In this document: positions 55,444-64,000 of the stretch, in pieces
Layout of the letters: every line of letters begins with the position of its first letter
Numbering within the stretch: the first letter of the stretch is position 1
NCBI GenBank assembly: GCA_963718145.1
Contig: CAVQYJ010000017.1
Span: forward strand, 62,001-126,000
Length of the DNA: 64,000 bases
Source of the DNA: UBA7672 sp963718145
Lineage (GTDB): Bacteria > Pseudomonadota > Alphaproteobacteria > Caulobacterales > Hyphomonadaceae
Direction of reading: 5' to 3'
Made by a program: the position numbers and the translations under genes
The notes under the pieces: model-generated
The model's input: the letters and a program-made list of their open reading frames with translations, nothing else
Database searches by the model: none
Told to the model about the DNA's origin: nothing

Positions 55444-57339
55444 ATGAGCCTATTCCGGGCAACGAATGGCGCTCCGCGGTGGCACCTGGTCTACTTTGCG
55501 CTTGCCGCGTTTGATCTTCTGACCGTCCTGATCAGTCTGACTCTCTCACATACTTTGATGACGATGTATTCCCAGTCCGCGGAAACCAACCGCGCCTGGT
55601 CTGGCCGGCTCAGCGCGATCAGCGAGTTGGGAGACCTCGCCCAGGCGGCCAACGCCCCCGGCAACGACGTGTTTGACAACAATGACGTTCCCTCGGAACG
55701 CGCCAAGCGCGATGCGGCACTGGCTTTGTTCAATACGCAGCTTGCGGCCATTCAGTCGGAACTCGCGCTTGGCGTGACGAGCGATGAACAACAGCGAATC
55801 TCGACGTCGCTTGGCGCCACCGTGCGGGCAATGGATGACATGATTGCGGAGGCCGAGCAGATATTTCGATACTTCGAGGCCTCCGATCCTCGCTCCGCGG
55901 GAAAACGGATGGCGTCGATGGATCGCGCCTACGCTCGTCTGACGCGCAGCATCTCTGCAACTGTCGACGTCGTGCAGTCCATTCAGATCGGCCACCTCGA
56001 TCGGCAAGTTGCCAGCGCACATGATCTGCAGGGGATCGAGTTGGTCATCGGCCTGCTCATTGTGATCATGGTCGCAGGCGTGACGCTGTATGGTCACAAC
56101 CTTGGAAAGGTGATGCAGCGACAGGCCGCCGCGATGAGACAAGCGCAACAGTCCGAACAAGCCAATCAGGCGAAGTCGAACTTCCTCGCTTCGATGAGCC
56201 ACGAAATCCGCACGCCCATGAATGGCATCCTCGGAATGGCGCAAGCGATCGAGACCGCCGAACTGCCGCCTGCCGAACGTGAGAAGGTATCGATCATTCT
56301 GGAATCGGGCGCGTCGTTGATGACGTTGCTGAACGATGTGCTGGATTTCTCGAAGATTGAAGCTGGAAAACTCGACATCGCGCCGATCCCGGGCGACCTT
56401 CTGCACACGTTGAAACGTACGACCAAACTGTTCGAGGCTCAGGCGAAGGAAAAGGGGCTTGAGCTGATCGTCAGCCGTGATCCGGGCATCGAAAATCACC
56501 TTGTGTTCGACTCGGTGCGCGTACGCCAGTGCATCAGCAACCTGCTTTCGAATGCGATCAAGTTTACGGAGAAGGGGAGCGTCACCCTGTTGATTTCGAC
56601 GCGGCCGCTGGCCGACGGCGAGCGCCTTGCCGCAATTGAAATCGTGGATACCGGGATCGGCATGAGTCCGGACGTTCAGGCCAATCTGTTCCAGGTGTTC
56701 ACCCAGGCGGACGCCTCAACAACCCGTCGCTTTGGCGGGACGGGTCTCGGCCTCGCGATATCGCGCCAACTGGCCCGCCTCATGGGCGGCGACATCATCG
56801 TAGAAAGCGCTGACGGCAAAGGATCGCGCTTCACGTTCACGTTCAGGGCGAAAACTTGCGTTCCGGCCCAAAAAGCGGCCGCAGTCATCGAAACGCCTGT
56901 GCCTGCGCGTTCGCCGCCAAGCATGACACTTCGCGGTCGCCGCGTGCTGTTGACGGACGACAATGCGGTCAACCGGCAGGTCATAAAACTGTTTCTCGCT
57001 CCCCATGGCTGCGAGATCACGGAAGCAACCAACGGTCAGGAGGCGCTCGACAAGCTTGCGGCGGCGCCGTTCGACCTCGTGCTGCTGGATGTCCACATGC
57101 CCGTCATGGACGGCAAGGAAGCAATCCATAGGATACGTTCAAGCACCGGCCCGTGGCGAAGCATTCCAGTGATTGCATTGACGGCCGACGCCATGGCTGG
57201 CGATCGTGAAAAGTTGATTGCGCTAGGCATGACCGAGTATCTGAGCAAGCCGGTCGATCAGCGCGAGCTTGCCGCTCGGATGAGCCAGGTGCTTGATCTT
57301 CAAGCTGCGCCTGGTTTGGCTTCCGCGTCGGCGGCCTGA
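55444..57339 (+). CDS. Hybrid sensor histidine kinase
   Basis: A 631-residue membrane kinase. TM1 (residues 14-42) and TM2 (about 198-216) flank a periplasmic helical sensor with acidic segments. Kinase core: H-box SNFLASMSHEIRTPMNGILG (phosphoacceptor His253), N-box, DTGIGM and GGTGLGLAIS. A C-terminal receiver follows (LLTDDNAVNRQVI; phosphoacceptor Asp549 in LVLLDVHMP). ATG 55444 (GGAG upstream) is used; ATG 55420 is an alternative. No Hpt or second response regulator gene is adjacent, so the output is unknown. Position after the pilin gene may hint at surface sensing, but only by context. Confidence 0.88.
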   Translation: MSLFRATNGAPRWHLVYFALAAFDLLTVLISLTLSHTLMTMYSQSAETNRAWSGRLSAISELGDLAQAANAPGNDVFDNNDVPSERAKRDAALALFNTQLAAIQSELALGVTSDEQQRISTSLGATVRAMDDMIAEAEQIFRYFEASDPRSAGKRMASMDRAYARLTRSISATVDVVQSIQIGHLDRQVASAHDLQGIELVIGLLIVIMVAGVTLYGHNLGKVMQRQAAAMRQAQQSEQANQAKSNFLASMSHEIRTPMNGILGMAQAIETAELPPAEREKVSIILESGASLMTLLNDVLDFSKIEAGKLDIAPIPGDLLHTLKRTTKLFEAQAKEKGLELIVSRDPGIENHLVFDSVRVRQCISNLLSNAIKFTEKGSVTLLISTRPLADGERLAAIEIVDTGIGMSPDVQANLFQVFTQADASTTRRFGGTGLGLAISRQLARLMGGDIIVESADGKGSRFTFTFRAKTCVPAQKAAAVIETPVPARSPPSMTLRGRRVLLTDDNAVNRQVIKLFLAPHGCEITEATNGQEALDKLAAAPFDLVLLDVHMPVMDGKEAIHRIRSSTGPWRSIPVIALTADAMAGDREKLIALGMTEYLSKPVDQRELAARMSQVLDLQAAPGLASASAA

Positions 57340-57448
57340 CACCAGCGACTGACTGAATCCAGCGCCTTCGACCAAGCTCCGGACGACAAACGGGACTGAC
57401 GGCTGCGGCCCCCAAGACCGCCGTGCCGCCACGCTGTTACAAACGGCC

Positions 57449-57468
57449 TGGCCGGTCCATTCCGGCCA
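57449..57468. terminator. Possible hairpin terminator between convergent genes
   Basis: Perfect stem TGGCCGG / CCGGCCA with loop TCCATT, between the kinase gene and the methyltransferase gene. No T-run on either side, so termination is uncertain. Confidence 0.3.
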
Positions 57469-57502
57469 CTCGGCTGGACACTGAGCGCGCGATCGGTATG
57501 CG

Positions 57503-58462
57503 TCAGCGCGGCTTGGGTCCGCTCTTTTCGCCGGCGGGAAGTTCCTTCGTCCCGAGCGCATCGGCGAGGCGGACCGTGGCGCTGCCGGGGCGTTTCGGCT
57601 GTGGCTGGTCCGGCGCCGGCGCCCATCCTGACAGGGCGATGAATTCGAAGGTTGCCCGCACGCGTCCGTCGGGATCGGCGAAGCGCTGGGCGTAGATCTC
57701 CATCGCGCGCAGGAGAATGCCGCGCGTCAGCGGCGGAGCGTCGCGATTCATGAGGGAGGCCGTCTCGCCCATGCCGCGCAGGTCCTGCAGCAGTCTCAAG
57801 GGGTGCGCGTAGCGCACGGTGCGCGCATCGTTGTCGGCGACCGGCATGGCGAAGCCGGTGCGCTGCAGCAGGCCGGCGCCGTCGATCACGTCGACGAAGG
57901 GCGAGATGCGGTTGGCGGCGCCGCCGCGGGTTTCTTCCTCCGCTGCAAGGAGCGACTGGCGCAGTTCGGTCAGCGTGCGGCCGCCGAGCACGACGCCGAT
58001 GAAGAGCCCGTCCGGCGTCAGCGCGCGGCGGATCTGGATCAGCGCGCCTGGCAGGTCGTTGACCCAGTGCAGCGACAGGGCCGAGACGACGAGATCGAAC
58101 GAGGCGTCGGCGAAGGGGAGCGCTTCCTCGTCCGCTGCGACGCCGAGCGGCGGCCGGGCGAAGGCAGGCGACAGGTCCGACGACACGATCTCGCCGATCC
58201 GGTCGCCGAGGGCAGGGTTGGACCGGAGGGTGCGTCCCAGTGTCCCGTCATGGGCGCCGAGATCGAGGACGCGACCAAATTTCCGGTTGATGGCGGAAAG
58301 CCGAAGGGCGATGTCTTCTGCTGCGGCTTGCTTGAGGAAGGCGAACTCGCCAAATCTTGCGGCGGCGCGGGTGCGCCGGGCGGACACAAGGCGGCGGTCG
58401 AAGATCCGCATCGGATCGTTCGGCGGCTTCGGGGTCGGGAGGGTAGGGGTTGGATCGGCCAT
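57503..58462 (-). CDS. Class I SAM-dependent methyltransferase-fold protein (NDUFAF5-like)
   Basis: A 319-residue protein with a Rossmann methyltransferase fold (VLDLGAHDGTLGRTL as SAM motif I, DLSPAFA, ALPFADASFDLVVSALSLHW). The C-terminal half with VVLGGRTLTELRQSLLAAEEE, ANRISPFVDVIDGAGLLQRTG and RLLQDLRGMGETASLMNR matches the group that includes mitochondrial NDUFAF5, where the fold has arginine-hydroxylase activity in complex I assembly. Divergent from comF with a 60-base spacer, a common alphaproteobacterial pairing. Confidence 0.85.
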   Translation of the reverse strand: MADPTPTLPTPKPPNDPMRIFDRRLVSARRTRAAARFGEFAFLKQAAAEDIALRLSAINRKFGRVLDLGAHDGTLGRTLRSNPALGDRIGEIVSSDLSPAFARPPLGVAADEEALPFADASFDLVVSALSLHWVNDLPGALIQIRRALTPDGLFIGVVLGGRTLTELRQSLLAAEEETRGGAANRISPFVDVIDGAGLLQRTGFAMPVADNDARTVRYAHPLRLLQDLRGMGETASLMNRDAPPLTRGILLRAMEIYAQRFADPDGRVRATFEFIALSGWAPAPDQPQPKRPGSATVRLADALGTKELPAGEKSGPKPR

Positions 58463-58521
58463 CTGGGCCCCGTGTAGCGCTTTCGCACGCCGCGCATAAG
58501 CCGCGCCGGCGCAACGCGCAT

Positions 58522-59247
58522 GTGGAAAGGCTCGCCGGCATCATCTGGCCGCAGCGGTCGCTGATCACGGGCCGCGAGGTCGCGGGGCCGGGCGCGCTGG
58601 AGCCGGACCTGTGGGCGAAGCTGAGCTTCATTTCCGATCCCGTCTGCGCCCGGTGCGGCGCGCCGTTCGAGATCGCGGTCGATGTCGGGCAGGTGTGCGG
58701 CGCATGCCTGGCGCGGCCACCGGCCTATGAGCGCGCCCGGGCGGCGCTGATCTATGGCGATGTCTCACGCGATCTGGTGCTGGGGCTGAAATACCAGGGT
58801 CGGCGCGATTCCCTCGACCTGCTCGCGGGATGGATGGCGGGCGCAGGCGTGGAGCTGCTCAAGGACGCCGATCTCATCGTGCCGGTTCCGCTGCATTACT
58901 TCCGCCTCATCCGGCGGGGGTTCAACCAGTCGGTATGGCTTGCCGCCGCGCTGTCGCGGCGCAGCGGGGTCGCCCTGTCGGTGGACGCGCTGAAGCGCAT
59001 CCGCGCGACGCCGATCCAGGGCGGGCTTTCGGCGGACGGCCGCCGCCGCAATGTCCAGGGCGCTTTCGCTGTCCGGAAATCGCGGGAGGCTCGCCTGAAG
59101 GATCAGAAAATCCTGCTGGTCGATGACGTCCTGACGACGGGCGCCACGGCGGAAGCCTGTTCAAGGACCCTGAAAAAGGCGGGGGCCGGCTGCGTCGATG
59201 TGCTCACACTGGCGCGTGTTGCGGCGCCCCGGGCCCTTCCCATATAG
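58522..59247 (+). CDS. comF: ComF family phosphoribosyltransferase-like protein
   Basis: A 241-residue ComF: an N-terminal zinc-finger region followed by a PRTase fold with IVPVPLHYFRLIRRGFNQSV, PIQGGLSADGRRRNVQGAF and the PRPP loop ILLVDDVLTTGATAEAC. The second zinc pair is kept (VCARCG, VCGACL) but the first CxxC normally near residue 12 is changed to SLITG. Linked to DNA uptake in competent bacteria; in Alphaproteobacteria the role is unclear. GTG 58522 is chosen from context; TTG 58450 would extend into the divergent gene's start. Confidence 0.88.
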   Translation: MERLAGIIWPQRSLITGREVAGPGALEPDLWAKLSFISDPVCARCGAPFEIAVDVGQVCGACLARPPAYERARAALIYGDVSRDLVLGLKYQGRRDSLDLLAGWMAGAGVELLKDADLIVPVPLHYFRLIRRGFNQSVWLAAALSRRSGVALSVDALKRIRATPIQGGLSADGRRRNVQGAFAVRKSREARLKDQKILLVDDVLTTGATAEACSRTLKKAGAGCVDVLTLARVAAPRALPI

Positions 59248-59358
59248 ATTTGGAACGATTCCAGGGCGCATCGCCTGGTTGTCCAGATTCAAGTTTGGCG
59301 CCCTGTATTTGGCAGTTGTTCAGCTTCTCCGCATCAGGATCAGGCTGGAGCAGCGAGG

Positions 59359-59643
59359 ATGGAGTTTAGCGTGACGGCCCGGGTCGAGATCTATACGCGG
59401 GACTATTGCGGCTACTGCTCGCGGGCCAAGGCGCTGCTTGCGGGCAAGGGCGTGACGTTCACCGAGTACAATGCCAGCGAGGATCCTGCGATGCGGCGCG
59501 AGATGATCCAGCGGAGCCATGGCGGGATCACCTACCCGCAGGTCTTCATCAATGGCCGCCATGTCGGCGGCTCCGACGACATCCACGATCTCGACATGGC
59601 GGGGCGGCTCGATCCGCTGCTCGCCGAAACAGCAGCCGCCTAG
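59359..59643 (+). CDS. grxC: Glutaredoxin 3
   Basis: A 94-residue class I glutaredoxin. Active site YCGYCSRAK, with TYPQVFINGRHVGGSDDI giving the cis-Pro and GSH-binding GG-D motif. It reduces protein-glutathione mixed disulfides. ATG 59359 or GTG 59371 could be the start; GGAG just before the GTG is well placed. In the conserved comF-grxC-DUF1178 order, here without the amidohydrolase often found between them. Confidence 0.92.
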   Translation: MEFSVTARVEIYTRDYCGYCSRAKALLAGKGVTFTEYNASEDPAMRREMIQRSHGGITYPQVFINGRHVGGSDDIHDLDMAGRLDPLLAETAAA

Positions 59644-59651
59644 AGGTAGAC

Positions 59652-60104
59652 GTGATCCGCTATTCTCTCGCATGCGTGGGGGAGCACAGGTTCGAGGCAT
59701 GGTTCTCGAACTCGAAAGCCTATGACACGCAGAGCAAGCGCAAGCTGGTGGAGTGCCCGGTGTGCGGCAGCCACGAGGTGAAGAAGCAGATCATGGCGCC
59801 GGCGATCCGCTCGTCGGAGAAGAAGTCGGCCGAGGTTTCCGAAGCCGCTGAATCGCCTGAAGCCGCCATGGCCCGGATGGCCGGCGAGATCCGCCAGAAG
59901 ATTGCTGAAAGCCACGACTATGTCGGCGACAGGTTCGCCGACGAGGCGCGCTCGATGTTCTATGGCGAAGCCGAGCACCGCCCGGTGTGGGGCGAGGTGG
60001 ACCCGGACACGGCAAAGGACCTGATCGAAGAGGGCGTGCCGGCCATGCCTCTGCCCAAGCCGTTTGCGCCGGAGCCGCCGCGCAAGAGGGCGAAGCTGAA
60101 CTGA
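59652..60104 (+). CDS. DUF1178 family protein
   Basis: A 150-residue protein of unknown function found almost only in Alpha- and Betaproteobacteria. N-terminal IRYSLACVGEHRFEAWFSNS and a zinc-ribbon-like CPVCGS; a helical middle part (AAMARMAGEIRQKI) and C-terminal YVGDRFADEARSMFYGEAEH. GTG 59652 begins the family start, eight bases after the grxC stop, so the two are one operon. Confidence 0.87.
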   Translation: MIRYSLACVGEHRFEAWFSNSKAYDTQSKRKLVECPVCGSHEVKKQIMAPAIRSSEKKSAEVSEAAESPEAAMARMAGEIRQKIAESHDYVGDRFADEARSMFYGEAEHRPVWGEVDPDTAKDLIEEGVPAMPLPKPFAPEPPRKRAKLN

Positions 60105-60204
60105 AGCGCCGGATTTTGTGCGCTTTGGGGCGCTTTGGCTCGGTCCGGCGCTTGTGCTAGGGTAGTCGTCCGATTTCCTGAGATTTCCGCCCAAGGGCTC
60201 TGCA

Positions 60205-61044
60205 ATGACCATGGCTTTCGTCGACGCCGCAGAGGCTCCGGCCCGCCACACGGGCGAGATCAAGCTGCATGGGCCCGAAGCGTTCGAAGGCATGCGCCGG
60301 GCCGGGCGGCTGGCGGCCGAATGCCTCGACATGCTGGCGCCGCACGTTGTTCCCGGCGTGCTGACGTCGGCGCTGGATGACCTGGCGCGCGAATTCGTGC
60401 TTTCACGCGGCGCGCTGCCGGCCTGCCTGTTCTACAAGGGTTACCGCCATACGATCTGCACGTCGGTGAACCATGTGGTGTGCCACGGTATTCCCGGCGC
60501 CAAGGCGCTGAAGGACGGCGACATCGTCAATATCGACGTGACGGTGATCATCAACGGCTGGCACGGAGACACGTCGCGGATGTATTCCGTCGGCGAGGTC
60601 AAGCGCAAGGCGATGCGCCTGATGGACGTAACCTACGAATGCATGATGCGCGGGATCGAGGCGGTGAAGCCCGGCGCGCGGCTGGGCGATCTCGGCGCGG
60701 CGATCCAGGAGCATGCGGAGCGGCAGCGCTATTCTGTGGTCGAGGCGTTCTGCGGGCACGGGCTGGGACGCGTGTTCCATGACTCCCCCAACATCCTGCA
60801 TTTCGGCCGCCGCGGACAGGGCGAGCGGCTGTTGCCGGGGATGATCTTCACGGTCGAGCCGATGATCAACCTTGGGCGGAAGGATGTAGCGCTGCTGGCC
60901 GACGGCTGGACGGCGGTGACGCGCGACAGGTCCTTGTCGGCGCAATACGAGCACTCGGTCGGCGTCACCGAGACCGGGTGTGAGATCTTCACCGCCTCTC
61001 CGACCGGGCAGCACACGCCACACGCCACCGGTCCAAAGTCCTGA
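60205..61044 (+). CDS. map: Methionine aminopeptidase, type I
   Basis: A 279-residue metalloprotease that removes the initiator Met. Metal-binding residues are in IVNIDVTVIINGWHGDTSRM (Asp, Asp), EAFCGHGLGRVFHDSP (His), TVEPMINLG (Glu) and SAQYEHSVGVTETG (Glu). The N-terminal extension before KLHGPEAFEGMRRAG has no zinc finger. Followed 12 bases later by radC in the same direction, a well-known alphaproteobacterial pair. Confidence 0.94.
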   Translation: MTMAFVDAAEAPARHTGEIKLHGPEAFEGMRRAGRLAAECLDMLAPHVVPGVLTSALDDLAREFVLSRGALPACLFYKGYRHTICTSVNHVVCHGIPGAKALKDGDIVNIDVTVIINGWHGDTSRMYSVGEVKRKAMRLMDVTYECMMRGIEAVKPGARLGDLGAAIQEHAERQRYSVVEAFCGHGLGRVFHDSPNILHFGRRGQGERLLPGMIFTVEPMINLGRKDVALLADGWTAVTRDRSLSAQYEHSVGVTETGCEIFTASPTGQHTPHATGPKS

Positions 61045-61056
61045 CGGCGCGCCACT

Positions 61057-61809
61057 ATGGGCAGGGGGGCCAACAGGGGCGCGGATACAAGGACGGACGG
61101 GGGGAAGTCATCGAAGAGCGGAACGGCGGAAGCGCCGATCAAGCATTTCCACGGACACCGTGAGCGCCTGCGCCAGCGCGTCCTACAGGATGACGGCTCG
61201 CACCTTGCGGACTACGAGCTGCTCGAAATGCTGCTCTGCGCCTTCATCCCGCGCGTCGATGTAAAGCCAATCGCGAAGAACCTGCTCGGCCGCTTCGGTA
61301 CGGTCTCTGCGGCCTTGGCCGCGCCGCCGGAGCGGCTGATGGAAATCCCGGGCATCGGCGAGAGCGCTGCCGCCTATATCCGCGCGACCAACCTTCTGAT
61401 GCAGCAGGCCGCAGGGGATGCGGTGAAGGACCGGCCGGTCATCTCCAACTGGGCGGCGCTGCTCAACTATGTGAGCCTCCGGATCCGCCACGAGAAGACA
61501 GAGCAGGCGCGCGTCCTCTATCTCGACCGCAAGAACAGGCTGATCGCCGATGAAAAGGCCGGGCAGGGCACGGTGGATCACGCGCCGGTCTATCCACGCG
61601 AGATCGCCAGGAGGGCGCTGGAGCTCTCCGCCTCCGCCATCATCCTCGTGCACAACCACCCCTCCGGCGACCCCACCCCCTCCCGCGCCGACATCGACCT
61701 CACGCGCGAGATCGAGCGCGCCCTCGCCCCGCTGGAGATCAAGGTCCACGACCATCTCGTGGTCGGCGCGTCCGAAACCGTCAGCATGAAGGCCAAGGGA
61801 CTGATCTGA
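61057..61809 (+). CDS. radC: RadC family JAB-domain protein
   Basis: A 250-residue protein with a helix-hairpin-helix (MEIPGIGESAAAYIRA) and a JAMM domain whose zinc motif is LVHNHPSGDPTPSRAD. It was once thought to act in DNA repair, but a general role is disputed; in some bacteria it is linked to competence. The N-terminal basic leader (residues 1-25) is variable. Immediately downstream of map. Confidence 0.92.
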   Translation: MGRGANRGADTRTDGGKSSKSGTAEAPIKHFHGHRERLRQRVLQDDGSHLADYELLEMLLCAFIPRVDVKPIAKNLLGRFGTVSAALAAPPERLMEIPGIGESAAAYIRATNLLMQQAAGDAVKDRPVISNWAALLNYVSLRIRHEKTEQARVLYLDRKNRLIADEKAGQGTVDHAPVYPREIARRALELSASAIILVHNHPSGDPTPSRADIDLTREIERALAPLEIKVHDHLVVGASETVSMKAKGLI

Positions 61810-61969
61810 ACATCGGCCGGCCGGGCCGCCTCTCTCCGATGCCGAAACAGCTTGCCGTTGCCCCTTTCGCAGATAGGGTATCACGCAAGGGCGGCGGCAG
61901 ATCGCCCTGCAGGCAAGTCATCAGGCTCGTCCGGCGCACTCTCCTGCGTGCGGTACCAGGGGAGGTCAA

Positions 61970-63523
61970 ATGTCCACGGCAACCGCTGCCGCGGGGGGCG
62001 CCACGTCCGCGTCCGTCTCGGGGCAAAGCTACGGAACGCCCGGCTACCGGCTCTACGTGCTCTGTGTTCTGACGCTGGTCTACACGGTCAACTTCATCGA
62101 CAGGAACCTGCTGAACGTCATCGGTCCGCAGATCATCGAGCACTTCCAGCTCAGCGATTCCGATTTTGGCCTGCTCAATGGACCGCCCTTCGCGATCTTC
62201 TACGCCCTCGCCGGGATCCCGCTGGCGATGGCGGCCGACCGCACCAACCGCATTATCATCATCGCACTTTGCCTGTCGGTGTGGTCGATCATGGCCGCGC
62301 TGTGCGGTTTCGCGACCTCCTTCGCGTTCCTCCTGATCGCGCGGGTCGGCGTGGCGATCGGCGAGGCGGGCGGCACGCCACCGTCGAGCTCCGTCATCGG
62401 CGACTACTTCAAGCCCAAGAGCCGGGCCAACGCGCTCGCCATCTTTGCGATGGGCGTGACCATCGGCGGCGCGCTTTCGAACTATTTCGGCGGGCCCATC
62501 GCGCAGCACCTCAACGGCGCAGCGATCAAGGGCATCCTTCAGGGGTGGGGCTGGGAGTGGGCGGTCAACATGACGGACTGGAGCCAGGTGCAGGGCTGGC
62601 GCGTCGCCTTCATCGTCATTGGTGCGCCCGGCATCCTCCTCTCCGTCCTGATGCTGCTCACGGTCAAGGAGCCGCCCCGCGGCTATTCCGATCCGGCGGG
62701 CACAGCGAAGGTCGAGAAGGCGAACATGATGGAGGCCTTCAGAGAGCTTCTGAAGAAGCCGACCTTCTGGACGATCTCGCTTGCGGCGGCGATTACTGCG
62801 CTTGTCGGCTATGGCCTCACCTCGTTCCAGGCGCCGATGTTTGGACGGCTGCACGGCATGAACGGGCCGACCTTCGCCTGGGAGTTCGGCGGGCCGCTCG
62901 CGGTCTTTGCGGCTCTGGGCACGTTTGCGGGCGGGTTCATCGTGGACAAATGGGCGCCGCGCTACCAGCCGGCCATGGCGCTGGTGCCAGCGATCGGGCT
63001 CATCCTCTCCATGCCTCTCGCCATCTTCGCCTGGCACCAGCCGACGGAGCAGCTCTTTTCGGTGACGCGGCCGGTGTGGCTGGCGGCCGTCTTCTTCCAC
63101 TACATGTACATCGGCTCGCAATATTCGATCACGCAGGGACTGGTGGGCCAGCGATCACGTGCGGCGGCGGTGGCGATCCTGCTGCTGATCATTGCGCTGC
63201 TGGGCAATGCGCCCGGCCCGTACTTCACCGGATGGCTGAGCGACGTGTTCATGCAAAACCTTCTCAGCTCCAATCCGGACGCCGCAGGCGTGGCGGCGAC
63301 CGATTGCCGTGTCGTGTTGACCGGACGGCCTGGCTTCACCGATGGCTTCGAGGAAGCCGCCGCCCGAGTCAGCGAGGTGCAGCGAGGCGTCTGCGCCAGT
63401 TCCTACGGGGACGGGTTGCGACAATCCATGGTCGCGACGCTGTTGCTGTTCATCCCCGCGGCGATCCTGTTCTTTCTCGGCTCTCTGACGCTGAAGAAGG
63501 ACATGATCGCCCGCACGCACTAG
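61970..63523 (+). CDS. MFS transporter, Spns-like
   Basis: A 517-residue MFS carrier with twelve TM helices, of the Spns/hexuronate-like group. Start region YRLYVLCVLTLVYTVNFIDR contains the conserved Asp-Arg after TM1; GLLNGPPFAIFYALAGIP and RVGVAIGEAGGTPPSSSVIGDYF follow. A long loop near residues 430-470 contains two Cys. Substrate unknown. Separate transcript from radC; a paralogous gene begins 207 bases downstream. Confidence 0.85.
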   Translation: MSTATAAAGGATSASVSGQSYGTPGYRLYVLCVLTLVYTVNFIDRNLLNVIGPQIIEHFQLSDSDFGLLNGPPFAIFYALAGIPLAMAADRTNRIIIIALCLSVWSIMAALCGFATSFAFLLIARVGVAIGEAGGTPPSSSVIGDYFKPKSRANALAIFAMGVTIGGALSNYFGGPIAQHLNGAAIKGILQGWGWEWAVNMTDWSQVQGWRVAFIVIGAPGILLSVLMLLTVKEPPRGYSDPAGTAKVEKANMMEAFRELLKKPTFWTISLAAAITALVGYGLTSFQAPMFGRLHGMNGPTFAWEFGGPLAVFAALGTFAGGFIVDKWAPRYQPAMALVPAIGLILSMPLAIFAWHQPTEQLFSVTRPVWLAAVFFHYMYIGSQYSITQGLVGQRSRAAAVAILLLIIALLGNAPGPYFTGWLSDVFMQNLLSSNPDAAGVAATDCRVVLTGRPGFTDGFEEAAARVSEVQRGVCASSYGDGLRQSMVATLLLFIPAAILFFLGSLTLKKDMIARTH

Positions 63524-63730
63524 GCGAACACGCCCCGGTGTAATTGCCATTGCGCGGCCGGACCCTTGGGTCAGGACGACTGCGCTCGCGGCGCGAGGCG
63601 CAATAACGCCGATGTCAGATGCGAATTGCTGCTGCGGTTGAGATTGGGGCTGGACCGGCGGGAGCAAAACCCGCAGCCTGATTTTCGCTAAGTCGCCGGC
63701 CCGCAAGCGGCCGGGATGGGGAGGAAGTGC

Positions 63731-64000
63731 ATGGGCACGCACACGGCGGCGGCAGGCGCGGCGACGCCTGGAGCGCCGACAGACGGCCACATCACCGGCT
63801 ATGGCAGTCCTGGCTATCGCAACTATGTGCTGAACGCCCTGCTGGTCATCTACATCCTGAGTTTCATGGACCGGGCGCTGCTGTCGGTCGTGGCGCGGCC
63901 GCTGAAAGCGGAGATCGCGATCTCCGATCTTGCGTTCGGTCTTCTTACCGGCGCAGGTTTTGCCGTCTTCTACACGATTGTCGGCATCCCGCTGGCGCGC
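63731..64000 (+). CDS. MFS transporter, Spns-like (cut by window end)
   Basis: First 90 codons of a paralogue of the preceding transporter; the gene continues beyond the window. Shared marks are YGSPGYRNYVLNALLVIYILSFMDR with the Asp-Arg pair and LAFGLLTGAGFAVFYTIVG. ATG 63731 is preceded by AGGAAG. Tandem duplication of such carriers suggests related substrates. No downstream context is visible. Confidence 0.85.
   Translation, partial: MGTHTAAAGAATPGAPTDGHITGYGSPGYRNYVLNALLVIYILSFMDRALLSVVARPLKAEIAISDLAFGLLTGAGFAVFYTIVGIPLAR

Overview
The window looks like a chromosome segment of a GC-rich alphaproteobacterium, most likely Caulobacterales and possibly Hyphomonadaceae. The main evidence is a DivL-type kinase whose H-box histidine is replaced by Tyr, preceded by a TTAA-N7-TTAA CtrA box. 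ChvG/ChvI, Kup, protoglobin, Flp pilin, and the secA/argJ/mutT and comF/grx/map/radC gene orders also fit. Placement below order is inference. I saw no tRNA, rRNA, CRISPR array, integrase or transposase.

Layout. 1-4.3 kb: exported hypothetical proteins, a malyl-CoA-lyase-like protein, a DHFR-fold protein, short repeats and gene remnants. 4.4-14.1 kb (minus strand): tsaE-amgK-murU-addB-addA plus two thioredoxins, a tightly overlapping run for DNA repair, tRNA t6A synthesis and muropeptide recycling. 14.4-20.5 kb: a Cys-rich MarR regulator divergent from protoglobin-redoxin, AAC(3)-DUF4345, a ferredoxin reductase/ferredoxin pair and an APH-like kinase. 20.5-23.6 kb: His/Met-rich envelope proteins and a serine hydrolase. 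23.6-30 kb: divL, phosphomannomutase, kup. 30.3-32.6 kb: two tandem acyltransferase-3 genes. 32.6-38 kb: ahcY, an EF-hand protein, HPr, PTS EIIA, chvG, chvI. 38-47 kb: ParA-like ATPase, DUF559 nuclease, alkaline phosphatase, lipoprotein, GMC oxidoreductase, dodecin, an HTH protein, accA. 47-57 kb: fasciclin, an MFS exporter, secA, a parvulin lipoprotein, argJ, mutT, Flp pilin, hybrid kinase. 57.5-64 kb: methyltransferase, comF, grxC, DUF1178, map, radC and two MFS carriers, the last cut by the window end.

Several genes that many alphaproteobacteria keep in one neighbourhood (chvI-chvG, PTS EIIA-HPr, ahcY, the divL-type kinase, tsaE-amgK-murU-addB-addA-trxA) are all present here and in matching order, but separated by accessory genes. 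hprK is absent from its usual place between chvG and the PTS gene.

Quality caution: addA, addB, ahcY (one break each) and the alkaline phosphatase gene (two breaks) are frame-broken. All five breaks are repaired by removing one base, and the repaired lengths fit the families. Residual single-base insertions in the assembly are the simplest explanation. These genes are annotated as whole genes with the break noted.
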